From: Lachnospiraceae bacterium
GTDB taxonomy: Bacteria; Bacillota; Clostridia; Lachnospirales; Lachnospiraceae
Assembly: GCA_017619975.1 (NCBI GenBank)
Contig: JAFZRH010000014.1
Coordinates: 1 to 55,781 of the forward strand
Reading direction: 5' to 3'
DNA: 55,781 bases
Part shown: piece after piece, positions 17,470 through 25,452 of the stretch
Position numbering within the stretch: the stretch's first letter is position 1
Layout of the letters: the number at the start of each line of letters is the position of its first letter
The notes under the pieces: generated by a model
The model's input: only the letters and a program-made list of their open reading frames with translations
What the model was told of the DNA's origin: nothing
The model's database searches: none
Program-made: the position numbers and the translations under genes

Positions 17470-17994
17470 ATGGATAAGTTTGAAAAAGTTGAGAAGTTAG
17501 TGGAGAAGGCGGGCGTTTCCTACGAGGACGCGAACTGGGCTCTTGAGCAGGCGAACGGGGATCTTCTGGATGCAATGATCCTTCTGGAGAAGATCGGCAA
17601 GGCGGCTGCCCCGAAGAAGAGCAGTTACTCCACACAGTATGAGGATCAGGTGCAGTACCTGCCGGTGGAGCAGGCGGCGGAGCGCGGAAAAGACGGGAAT
17701 CGCAGCTCGGAACCCGGCAAGTTCAAAGAGTTCTGCCGGAAGGCCTGGCAGGTGCTCTCCGGAAATTTCCTGGTGATCCGTCATCACGGCGACGTTTTTG
17801 CGAAACTTCCGCTCTGGGCAGTGATCCTTCTCTTGCTCGCGGTCTGGCATGTCGGACTGGTGCTGATTCTGGTGTCCCTGTTCTTCGGCTTCACCTATCA
17901 GTTCCAGGGCGAGGCGGATATGGAGGCGGCCAATAAGGTGATGGATAAGGCTTCGAACGCTGCGGAGAAAGTGAAGGAAGAATTCAGAAAATAG
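17470..17994 (+). CDS. DUF4342 protein with UBA-like N-terminus
   Basis: A 174-residue protein. Residues 1-45 (FEKVEKLVEKAGVSYEDANW followed by ALEQANGDLLDAMILLEK) look like a UBA/TS-N three-helix domain, and the rest contains a membrane segment LPLWAVILLLLAVWHVGLVLILVSLFFGF near 120-148 with a helical tail. This is the DUF4342 layout. Function is unknown; the gene commonly lies beside a two-component system, as here. I start at 17470, since the frame further upstream overlaps the previous gene. Its promoter carries phased sites likely read by the next regulator, so it is probably a target as well as a neighbour. Confidence 0.75.
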   Translation: MDKFEKVEKLVEKAGVSYEDANWALEQANGDLLDAMILLEKIGKAAAPKKSSYSTQYEDQVQYLPVEQAAERGKDGNRSSEPGKFKEFCRKAWQVLSGNFLVIRHHGDVFAKLPLWAVILLLLAVWHVGLVLILVSLFFGFTYQFQGEADMEAANKVMDKASNAAEKVKEEFRK

Positions 17995-18008
17995 AGAGTG
18001 GACCAAAC

Positions 18009-18263
18009 TTGCCCTCCCCCTGACGAGGGGGAAGGATGTCAGCCGAAGGCTGACAGGGCGGGGGCGACTTGCAGAACACTTTGCCTTCCCCCGGACGCGG
18101 GGGAAGGTGTCACGGCAAAGCCGTGACGGATGAGAGCGACATGCAGACCACCTCACCCTCCCCCTGACGAGGGGGAGGGATGTCAGCCGACGGCTGACAG
18201 GGCGGGGGAGACTTGCAGAACACTTCGCCCTCCCCCTGACGCGGGGGACGGCAAGGGCGACTC
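18009..18263. repeat. four tandem family B double-hairpin units
   Basis: Units start near 18009, 18081, 18152 and 18223. The first three have hairpin one (CCCTCCCCC-like with complement) and hairpin two: TGTCAGCC-GAA-GGCTGACA, GTCACGGC-AAA-GCCGTGAC and TGTCAGCC-GAC-GGCTGACA. The fourth is cut short, without hairpin two. GCAGAACACTT joins units one to two and three to four. The array fills the 298-base gap before the response regulator and ends 20 bases before its ribosome binding site. No gene is seen within it. Confidence 0.88.
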
Positions 18264-18292
18264 GCAGAAATCATAACAAAGGAGGCATTATC

Positions 18293-19021
18293 ATGCCGGC
18301 ACGGATCCTGGTCGTGGAAGATGAAGAAAAACTGGCGCGTTTCATAGAGCTGGAGCTGCTGCACGAAGGCTACGAAGTAGAAAAGGCTTTCGACGGCCGT
18401 ACAGCACTTTCCACCGCGCTGGAAGAAGACTTTGATCTGATCCTGCTCGACGTGATGCTGCCGCAGTTGAACGGTATGGAGGTCCTGCGGCGCCTGCAGC
18501 AGGAAAAGAAGGTCCCTGTAATCCTTCTTACGGCCCGCGACGCGGTCATGGACAAGGTGGCCGGGCTGGATGCCGGCGCCGTGGATTATATTACCAAGCC
18601 TTTTGCCATCGAAGAGCTCTTGGCGCGGATCCGCGTGGCGATGAAGCTTTCCGGCATACAGAAGATGGCACAGGAGGCGGAAAAGGCAGCGGCGCAGGCG
18701 AAGATCGCCGCGCCGGAAGAGGGTGTGATCACCTGGGGCGCCCTGCGTTTTGACGAAAAGCGCCGCCAGGTGACTTACGCGGGGCAGGAGATCAGCCTGT
18801 CCAACCGCGAGTTTTTGATGCTGGGGACGCTTCTTCAGAACCGGGACATCGTGCTTTCACGGGAAACGCTCCTGGAAAAGGTCTGCGGCTACGATTATTA
18901 CGGCGAGACGAATATCGTGGACGTGTACGTGCGGCATCTGCGCGCGAAGATCGACGAGAGTTTCGGCGTCAGAATGATCCAGACGATACGGGGAGTCGGT
19001 TATGTCATCCGTTCAGAATAA
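18293..19021 (+). CDS. OmpR-family response regulator
   Basis: A DNA-binding response regulator of 242 residues. The receiver domain has the acidic pair E9/D10, the phosphate-accepting D53 in LILLDVMLP, the conserved Thr in LLTARD and the Lys in ITKPFA. The C-terminal winged helix starts near 145 (FDEKRRQVTYAGQEISLSNREF) and ends with TIRGVGYVIRSE. Between the domains lies an Ala/Glu-rich helix longer than usual (residues 120-140). GGAGG precedes the start. It overlaps the histidine kinase gene by 20 bases and probably acts on the phased-site promoter at 17366. Confidence 0.95.
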   Translation: MPARILVVEDEEKLARFIELELLHEGYEVEKAFDGRTALSTALEEDFDLILLDVMLPQLNGMEVLRRLQQEKKVPVILLTARDAVMDKVAGLDAGAVDYITKPFAIEELLARIRVAMKLSGIQKMAQEAEKAAAQAKIAAPEEGVITWGALRFDEKRRQVTYAGQEISLSNREFLMLGTLLQNRDIVLSRETLLEKVCGYDYYGETNIVDVYVRHLRAKIDESFGVRMIQTIRGVGYVIRSE

Positions 19022-20342
19022 TACACAGGCCGCCGGCGGCACTCAGACCGGCGCCACCCAGGCTGGCTCAGTGCAGGCCGGTTCTGCGCAGCCGGGCAGC
19101 ACCCAGGCGCGACGTATGAGTTCCATCAAACGCCGGCTTTCCGGACTCTGGCTGAACCAGAAGCTGGGCCGGCTGTTTGGCGGAACGCTTCTGCTGCTGG
19201 TTCTGATCCCGCTTTTGGTGATCGGGACGATCGAGTGGCGGGAGCTGGGCGAGATCCGCTTCCGAACGGAGCGGCATATCGAAGCGGAGAGGGATGCGGA
19301 CGGGAAGATTACGCAGCTTCGTTATACGGCAGCGCGGCAGGACGGCGAAAAAAGCCTGGAGATTGAGCTTCTGCCCGAACTGACGGTGTACTGGATCGTG
19401 ATCGGCGGCTTGTTTTTGCTTCGCCTGATTCTGCTCTTTGCGCTGGGACTGCCTTCCTACAACGCCCAGTTAAAGGAGATCCTGCGTCCGCTGGACGAGC
19501 TGGCAAAAAAGGCGGACGAACTGTCCCGCCTGGAATTCGGGGAAAACAAGTACCGGCGCCTTGAAAATGCGATCTCGCAGCTGGAGGCGGATGAATCTTC
19601 CCGCCTGTCTTTAGGCGATCAGGACCTCCTCGGCATCGAGGCGGCCATCAACAATCTTTTGGTCCGCATCCGCGAAAGCAACCGTCAGCAGGCGCGCTTC
19701 GTGAATGATGCCTCGCACGAGCTCAGAACGCCTATCGCGGTCATCAGCGGCTATGCGGACATGCTGGCCCGCTGGGGCAAGGACGATGAAAAGGTGCTGG
19801 ACGAAGCGATTTCAGCCATCCGCACCGAATCCTCCCGCATGCAGCATCTGGTGGAGCAGCTTTTGTTCCTGGCGCGCGGCGATGCCGGCCGGACGCAGCT
19901 GCAAAAAGAGCCGGTCAAGCCGGACGAGCTGATGCGGGAAGCCTACGAGGAGTCCGTGATGATCGACGAAAAGCACATCTACCGTTTTGCGCCAAATCTT
20001 CCGGAGACGACGGTCCAGGCGGATCCCGGGCTGTTAAAGCAGGCCGTGCGCATCCTTCTGGACAACGCGGCCAAATATACGAAGGAGGGCGACGAGATCC
20101 TCCTCAGCACAGGGCAAAAGGACGGCCGGCCCTATCTGCAGGTGCAGGATACGGGCATTGGCATGGCGGAAGCGGACGTGCCACACATGTTCGAGCGCTT
20201 TTACCGGGCGGACGAGGCCCGCAGCTTCGAGGGAACCGGCCTGGGGCTTTCTATCGCCAAATGGATCGTGGACAAGCACGGCGGCTACTTCGAGATCACT
20301 TCCCGCGAGGAACTCGGCACCCGCATCCGGATCGTGCTGTAA
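19002..20342 (+). CDS. sensor histidine kinase
   Basis: A 446-residue membrane histidine kinase, partner of the overlapping response regulator. Two membrane segments (near 60-78 and 128-150) enclose a short outside loop of about 50 residues. The phosphate-accepting His239 lies in NDASHELRTPIAVISGYADM, followed by the N box LLDNAAKYT, G1 DTGIGM and G2 GTGLGLSIAKWI. The first 38 residues are a low-complexity Gln/Gly/Thr/Ser/Ala run before the basic stretch SSIKRRLSG. GGGGAG lies eight bases before the 19002 start; an ATG at 19116 would remove the odd N-terminus but has no ribosome binding site. Confidence 0.93.
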   Translation: MSSVQNNTQAAGGTQTGATQAGSVQAGSAQPGSTQARRMSSIKRRLSGLWLNQKLGRLFGGTLLLLVLIPLLVIGTIEWRELGEIRFRTERHIEAERDADGKITQLRYTAARQDGEKSLEIELLPELTVYWIVIGGLFLLRLILLFALGLPSYNAQLKEILRPLDELAKKADELSRLEFGENKYRRLENAISQLEADESSRLSLGDQDLLGIEAAINNLLVRIRESNRQQARFVNDASHELRTPIAVISGYADMLARWGKDDEKVLDEAISAIRTESSRMQHLVEQLLFLARGDAGRTQLQKEPVKPDELMREAYEESVMIDEKHIYRFAPNLPETTVQADPGLLKQAVRILLDNAAKYTKEGDEILLSTGQKDGRPYLQVQDTGIGMAEADVPHMFERFYRADEARSFEGTGLGLSIAKWIVDKHGGYFEITSREELGTRIRIVL

Positions 20343-20363
20343 GAATACTGTTTTTTATCCTTG

Positions 20364-20398
20364 TCGGGGTCAAAATGCTTTTGCCCCGGCATCTTTTT
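20364..20398 (+). terminator. terminator after histidine kinase
   Basis: CGGGGTCAAAA pairs with TTTTGCCCCG (one bulged base), followed by the T-rich run ATCTTTTTCT. It ends the DUF4342-regulator-kinase operon. Confidence 0.8.
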
Positions 20399-20475
20399 CT
20401 ATCGGAACTGTAAGATCCTTCCCCTCTGATCCGTAATATACGGCAGAAGGACCTTTTTGATACTTGGGAGGCAGT

Positions 20476-21015
20476 ATGCAGGAACAGGAGCTCTTTTGTC
20501 TGATCGAGCAGGATCCCCAGCAGGGATTTACTGAGCTGATGCGCCGCTACGGCGCCTTGGCGGCTTCGGTTGCGCGAAATCTGCTGTACGCCGGCGGTTT
20601 TGGCGAAGCCGACGTGGAGGACGTTCTGGCAGAGAGTCTTCAGGAGCTGTTCCGGAACAGAGAACAGCTTGATTTTCAGAAAGGCAGCTTGAAAGCGCTC
20701 TTTTGCAGTATTGTCCGCCACAAAGCGATCGACAGGCTTCGGCAGAATCGGGAGGAGATTCCTCTATCAGAACTCCTGGATCTGCCGGATGACTTTTCGC
20801 TGGAGGAACGGATCCTTGAAAAAGCGCTGAAAGAAGAGGTCCTGGCTGCCGTCAGGAGCCTGAAGGAGCCGGAGCGGGAGATTATCCTGCGGAAATACTA
20901 TCTGGGACAGAGCACAAAGGAGATCGCGGCCTGCCTGAAGCTCAGTCCCGGCAGCGTGGACGTAAAAACGCACCGGGCAGTGCAGCGGCTGCGGGAAGTA
21001 TTGGGGGAAGCATAA
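20476..21015 (+). CDS. ECF-type RNA polymerase sigma factor
   Basis: A sigma-70 family protein of 179 residues with only regions 2 and 4. Region 2 runs about residues 18-90 (ELMRRYGALAASVARNLLYA, then VEDVLAESLQELFRN, then LFCSIVRHKAIDRLR) and region 4 about 120-175 (LKEPEREIILRKYYLGQSTK, then EIAACLKLSPGSVDVKTHRA). The ATG at 20476 has GGGAGG upstream; an in-frame TTG at 20464 is part of that site. Its stop directly abuts the next ATG, so it is coupled to its membrane partner. An ECF-like promoter (TGTAAGA, then CGTAATA) lies near 20406-20443 and may be self-activated. Confidence 0.92.
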   Translation: MQEQELFCLIEQDPQQGFTELMRRYGALAASVARNLLYAGGFGEADVEDVLAESLQELFRNREQLDFQKGSLKALFCSIVRHKAIDRLRQNREEIPLSELLDLPDDFSLEERILEKALKEEVLAAVRSLKEPEREIILRKYYLGQSTKEIAACLKLSPGSVDVKTHRAVQRLREVLGEA

Positions 21016-23310
21016 ATGGAAAGACGGTTTTCGGATAGTTGGGATGAAATGTCGGGCGAAGAAATGTCCGATCTGCTGGATCCGATCGGGGCGGAAGCAC
21101 CGGACGAAGTGTTTGCCCGGCGCGTTGCGGCAAAAGCGGCAGAAAAGATGAACGCCTCGGCAGAAAAAAGCGCGGTAACAGCCGACGCTGAAGGAAAGAA
21201 CCGGATGACGGCCGTACCCGAATGTAAATATGCGGTAGCGTCCGGCCGGAAAAAGAAGTGGATCCGAACTGCTTTGACAGCAGCGGCCGTTGCCGCTTTC
21301 GTACTGCTGGGCGCCTGCCTGAAACCGCTTTTGTCCGGCCGGATCCCGGCAGAAAATGACACGACCGCAGGCCAAGATACGGCAGCGTCCGTTCGTCAGA
21401 CCGCGGCTCCGGAAGAGTCCGTCCCGGTGCAGAACGGATCGGAAAAGATCCTGACGGCAAAACGTCTGACGTATGTTTATCAGAACAATCCGGAGGAGGA
21501 GAGAATGCCGGAAGCCAATCAGGTCCTGTTTGCCGGCCGTCTTTTCTGTTTTGACGGCGAAACACGTTTGTTCGAACTGGATCTGGATCCTTTTTACATC
21601 GATGCCTGTCTGGAATTGGAAAACGGCGTCCTGCTGACAGGCTGGCTGCAGGCAAAATTCTGGGAAAAGGATGAAGTCGGCAGGACCGTTTACCGAGACT
21701 TTTTTGAATACAAGGGGCGGCGCTGGTCCCGCCTGGAATTGAGCGCTTCTGCTTCCGTTCCCTGGATGATCCGCCTGGACGAAAAGGGAAATATCCTTTG
21801 GGAAAAAGAGCTCTGCCCGGAAGGGGAAGACGAAGCGTATTGGAAAGGCAAACAGATCCTTCCTTTCGGTGCGGCATTCATAAATGATTCCGGATTTGCT
21901 GTATTTTCCGCGGTACGGAATACCGAACAGCAAAACGATCAGACGCTGCTGATCCGGTATTACGATGCGGAAGGAACATGGGAAAAAACACGGTCTCTGC
22001 CGATAGGCGGAGGATATCCGGAAGAGGTTTTCGGGACAGCGGACCGTTTTGTTGTCGTCATGAAGGATCAGAAAGGATCGCTTTCCAGGATCCTGCAGCT
22101 GGATACGGAAGGCAGACTGATCCTGGCGGAAGAAGTCCCGAAGACGCTGTTTCCCGAAGAAAGCCTGTTTTACGAGGAAGACGCGGTCCTGTGGGATCAG
22201 AAGATCTGGTTCTCCCTGCATGAGCTCTCGCCGGATGGATCGCTGTCGGAAACGGAGCGGGAAGCGGCCCGTCAGTATGTCGAAAACTGGCCCACGGACT
22301 GGAAAGAAAATGAGCAGCTGACGGAAAAACTCACCGATCCGCTGTATGACGGAAGTTATCCCGGGGAGGCGGGATTTACAAAATCCATAAAAGAATCCAG
22401 TGCCGCGCTGCTGTACAGTTATGACATCAAAAGCGGAAAGTGGCAGGCGGTATTCGCCCGGGAGGGCAGCGTCGGCGCGCAGCTTTACTTTTCGGAAGAG
22501 GATGTGCTTGTATGGGAGACGCTTGAGATAAAAGTCGGGATCCCGGCGCCTTTCGCCAATTCATATAATATGCTTCTGGTCATGCAGTATCAGAAGAGCG
22601 GCTTTTCCCCGGACGGCAGACTTTTGTCGGAAAGCGACGGGGGGCCGCAGGCCATCGGCAGGATCCTGAGCATGTATTTAATCGGTCCGGCGCAGGTGCC
22701 GTCATGGTATGCGAAAGAGCGGAAGCAGAATGCGGAAAATACACAAGCCTTAAACGAAGAGCCGCCGGTTCTGACGCTTGACGGGCCGGAAGAACTTCAG
22801 GCATTTTTGACGTTAAAGGATCTTTCGGCGGAGAGCTTAAGCCGGTACGGCACAGTGAAAGAAAAAGCCGATTACGACCGCTGTCTTCAGATGCTTGCCG
22901 TGCTGCCGGATCCGGTCTGCGACGGCTGGGAGGTCGAGTCTCTGACTTTATATCCGCAAACCGGGTGGGCAAAATTTTATCTTGTGAAAAGGGAAGAGGA
23001 AGGCGTCAGAGCGTTTTCCCTTGGCCTGTGTCTTGCGGAGGAGGATCCGTGGAAGCTTCTGAATGCAGAGCTTGAAAAGCATGAAAAACCGACGGCGGCT
23101 CTAAGCAACGCGAACGTGGAAGCCCTCTACGGCTGTCCGGGCGAAGAAAACAACGGCTTGTACTGGTACTGGGGCATCGCGGAGGGACACTATTTCAGCT
23201 TAAGTCTGTTCAGTTACAACGATACGGAAGAGGTGGGCCGGGAACTGGCGGAAAGTCTCGCTTTCGGTCATTTTGAGATCCCGGAAAACAAGCTGAAAGA
23301 AGCAAAATGA
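21016..23310 (+). CDS. large membrane-bound partner of ECF sigma factor (likely anti-sigma)
   Basis: A 764-residue protein with a cytoplasmic N-terminus of about 80 residues (DEMSGEEMSDLLDPIG, DEVFARRVAAKAAEKM), one membrane segment (TALTAAAVAAFVLLGACL, about 87-104) and an outside part of about 650 residues. The outer part has repeated stretches such as ENGVLLTGWLQ, DEKGNILWEKEL and DTEGRLILAEE, which resemble blades of a beta-propeller. Abutting the sigma gene with no gap and having this topology suggest an anti-sigma factor with a large sensor outside. I do not recognise a named anti-sigma domain, so the role is inferred from topology and context. Confidence 0.65.
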   Translation: MERRFSDSWDEMSGEEMSDLLDPIGAEAPDEVFARRVAAKAAEKMNASAEKSAVTADAEGKNRMTAVPECKYAVASGRKKKWIRTALTAAAVAAFVLLGACLKPLLSGRIPAENDTTAGQDTAASVRQTAAPEESVPVQNGSEKILTAKRLTYVYQNNPEEERMPEANQVLFAGRLFCFDGETRLFELDLDPFYIDACLELENGVLLTGWLQAKFWEKDEVGRTVYRDFFEYKGRRWSRLELSASASVPWMIRLDEKGNILWEKELCPEGEDEAYWKGKQILPFGAAFINDSGFAVFSAVRNTEQQNDQTLLIRYYDAEGTWEKTRSLPIGGGYPEEVFGTADRFVVVMKDQKGSLSRILQLDTEGRLILAEEVPKTLFPEESLFYEEDAVLWDQKIWFSLHELSPDGSLSETEREAARQYVENWPTDWKENEQLTEKLTDPLYDGSYPGEAGFTKSIKESSAALLYSYDIKSGKWQAVFAREGSVGAQLYFSEEDVLVWETLEIKVGIPAPFANSYNMLLVMQYQKSGFSPDGRLLSESDGGPQAIGRILSMYLIGPAQVPSWYAKERKQNAENTQALNEEPPVLTLDGPEELQAFLTLKDLSAESLSRYGTVKEKADYDRCLQMLAVLPDPVCDGWEVESLTLYPQTGWAKFYLVKREEEGVRAFSLGLCLAEEDPWKLLNAELEKHEKPTAALSNANVEALYGCPGEENNGLYWYWGIAEGHYFSLSLFSYNDTEEVGRELAESLAFGHFEIPENKLKEAK

Positions 23311-23373
23311 GCCAGGAAAGAACCGTCCCCCCGGCTTATAGAATTATCTGTATCCTACGTACACTGTGTTTCC

Positions 23374-24195
23374 TTAAGTCTCCCCCATTCGGGCGAGCAG
23401 CAGGCGGGCCGATGGCGCATCCGGCGTGGCGGCCGCAGAGCAAAGCGTAAAAGGCTGCGGATTTTCGCCCTCGATCAGGAAGAGCGACTCTTCCTTTAGT
23501 GTAAATTCGACCCGGTGCGGTCCGGTCTGCGCGGACAGGACGACAGATCCCTCCGCAACGTAAAGCAGCGTATCGAGGATGCCCTTTTCCGGCAGGATCA
23601 GTTCGGGCGTTAACCCGACGGAGAGCGCTTCCAGGCGGCCGAAGGCCTTTCCTTTCCGCAGCATCAGATTGAAATCCGTGCAGCAGCCGCGGGAGATAGT
23701 GGCATCGGCGCCGTCAAAGGTATGGATCTTATACGGCGGCAGATGGATCTCCGGCCCGCCGCTGTGGGCGATATGCATCTCGCCCTTTAAGGTCGCGATG
23801 AAGCGGTAATAATCCGGCAGGGCCGTGAAATCCGACTCTTCGTTTTCCACCGTGGCGGAGCTGATGCGCCAGAGGAAATTGCGGTCCGGGTATTCCGCCT
23901 CGCGGGGCCAGATCAGAAACTGCGTGGTAGCGCCGCCGGACCAGGCGATGGTGCGCAGATCCGCGTCGGGCACGCGCAGGAAGCTGACAGGCAGCCGTTC
24001 CTCCTCCAGAAGCTCTACGGACTGGATGTCGCGGGAAAAGAAAAGCCGGTCCTCCAGCTGCAGAGCCTCCTCATAGCGGCCGTATTCGTTCATGCTGTAG
24101 TCGCGGGAAAAATATTCCACTTCGCCTTCAAACACTTCCCCGGATTTTAAGAAAATACGCACGGATCGGTCGTGAAAATCGGACAGCTTGCTCAT
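23374..24195 (-). CDS. HutD/Ves-family cupin fused to an LSm-like domain
   Basis: A 273-residue cytoplasmic protein in two parts. Residues 1-60 (VRIFLKSGEVFEGEVEYFSR, then LFFSRDIQSVELLEE) look like a small LSm-like beta barrel. Residues 70-273 match HutD/Ves: RTIAWSGGATTQFLIWP, FLWRISSATVENEESDFTAL, then a second cupin half with FNLMLRKG and YVAEGSVVLS. HutD proteins are linked to histidine use and cold response elsewhere, with no proven reaction. No hut gene is nearby. AGGAGG lies six bases before the start, and a TATAAT-like -10 lies at 24276-24271 on this strand. Confidence 0.75.
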   Translation of the reverse strand: MSKLSDFHDRSVRIFLKSGEVFEGEVEYFSRDYSMNEYGRYEEALQLEDRLFFSRDIQSVELLEEERLPVSFLRVPDADLRTIAWSGGATTQFLIWPREAEYPDRNFLWRISSATVENEESDFTALPDYYRFIATLKGEMHIAHSGGPEIHLPPYKIHTFDGADATISRGCCTDFNLMLRKGKAFGRLEALSVGLTPELILPEKGILDTLLYVAEGSVVLSAQTGPHRVEFTLKEESLFLIEGENPQPFTLCSAAATPDAPSARLLLARMGET

Positions 24196-24432
24196 AAGCG
24201 CCTCCTGTGAAAAAATGAAAAAACAGGGTCAAAATACGGATTTGTGAAGACAGTTCGTCCTTAAGGTGAAATTATAGTAGCACAGACTTTAAAATTACGC
24301 AACTTTTTTTGCCGTTCGCGTGTATTACAGGTAAAGAGAGAAAAGATCTGCGGGAAAAGTACCGGTTTTCGGCAGAGATCACGGTGGAATGAAGCGGAAA
24401 CAGAACGAAAACGACGGGAAAGGAGAAAAGGG

Positions 24433-25233
24433 ATGATGCGTGTACGAAAGTGGATCTGTCCTGTCGCGGCGGCAATACTGCTGCTTTCTCTTTGTGCCTG
24501 CGGCAAAAACAGGGGAAAAGAGACGAATATGACGGGAGAGGACCCGGTGGGATCCGTGACGGAAAAGGCAGCGGCAAAGAGCCTGCCGGCGGAAACGAAG
24601 CCGGTTCAGAACACAGCCGCGGAAACGGGCCGGATCCCGGAGGAGACGACAGTCGATCCGGTAGAAGAGGCAAGAAGAGCGGCGGCAGAAGAAGCGGCAA
24701 AGCTTGCGCATGAGGTCCAGTCGCCGCCGAAGCTTTCGATTCGCTGCAACGGCGAAAGCTATTTGACCGGGAACATCGGGTATACCTGGTGCTGGCCGCG
24801 CGGAGACGGCACGCAAGGCATGGTCACTGCCTGCGGACCGCATCCGCTGCAGGTCAATTTTGAGACGGATGAAAACCGGATCATTCCGGTGCCGGAAGGG
24901 GCGGTTCTGCAGCTGGACTTTGCGGGGGAGAATCCGCCGGATGAGGTCCGCATCCTTTGCTGGGACAGTCAGTACCAAAGCAGCGGAGATGTTTCGGAAT
25001 ACATCACGATGGGTATCGCCGTCGAGCTTTCTTCGGACGGCTCCTTTGCAGCCCCGACGGACACCTCTTATGTTTTTTCGGTCAGGGCCGAGTGGAAGGA
25101 AAGGGTCAAGGATCCTGCGAACAGCGCTTTTGGCGAGTCGGAATACGTTTTCATGACCGTGCCGGCAAAGGACGCGGCCGCACAGCTGGACGGGCGGTAT
25201 GAAATTGCCGTTCTGCCGGACTGGGGACAGTGA
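24433..25233 (+). CDS. secreted lipoprotein of unknown function
   Basis: A 266-residue predicted lipoprotein. The N-terminus RVRKWICPVAAAILLLSLCAC ends in a lipobox with the cysteine near residue 24. A low-complexity Glu/Ala/Thr linker runs to about residue 95. The rest forms a compact beta-rich domain with SIRCNGESYLTGNIGYTWCW and GMVTACGPHPLQVNF. I do not recognise a family with a known role. AAGGAG lies upstream; the start could be the second ATG at 24436. A terminator follows at 25327. The 237-base gap upstream shows no other gene. Confidence 0.75.
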   Translation: MMRVRKWICPVAAAILLLSLCACGKNRGKETNMTGEDPVGSVTEKAAAKSLPAETKPVQNTAAETGRIPEETTVDPVEEARRAAAEEAAKLAHEVQSPPKLSIRCNGESYLTGNIGYTWCWPRGDGTQGMVTACGPHPLQVNFETDENRIIPVPEGAVLQLDFAGENPPDEVRILCWDSQYQSSGDVSEYITMGIAVELSSDGSFAAPTDTSYVFSVRAEWKERVKDPANSAFGESEYVFMTVPAKDAAAQLDGRYEIAVLPDWGQ

Positions 25234-25326
25234 TCTTTGGCGCATGAGGCGCAGGATCTTTCGGATCGGCGGCAGGGTTTTCCCGCATTGGCGCGTGACA
25301 GCGGACCGGCGATATGCTATGATGAA

Positions 25327-25351
25327 GGCGGGAGAGCATCCCGCCTTTTTT
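25327..25351 (+). terminator. terminator between lipoprotein and YfcC-type genes
   Basis: GGCGGGA-GAGCA-TCCCGCC followed by six T is a seven-base-pair stem. It lies 94 bases after the lipoprotein stop. Confidence 0.85.
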
Positions 25352-25452
25352 CACAGACAAAAACGTCCGGCACGGCAGGAAAAAGAAGCGCTTTTGTGAG
25401 AACATCTTTCTGCCCTGGCCGGCGGGAGGCATGAAATAAGAGGAGGCCGCAG

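Noticed and set aside
18009-18263. A CRISPR array, suggested by four spaced similar units.
   Set aside because: The units are about 60 bases, each with two hairpins, have almost no spacer between them, and no cas gene lies in the window.
20767-22221. Long minus-strand frame opposite the sigma factor and its partner.
   Set aside because: It spans the end of one real gene and the start of another, which a true gene would not do with both conserved on the other strand.
25295-25323. A promoter GTGACA-17-TATGAT for the YfcC-type gene.
   Set aside because: It would begin transcription at the edge of the terminator at 25327-25351 and so would stop at once. It could still be an attenuator, but nothing else supports this.
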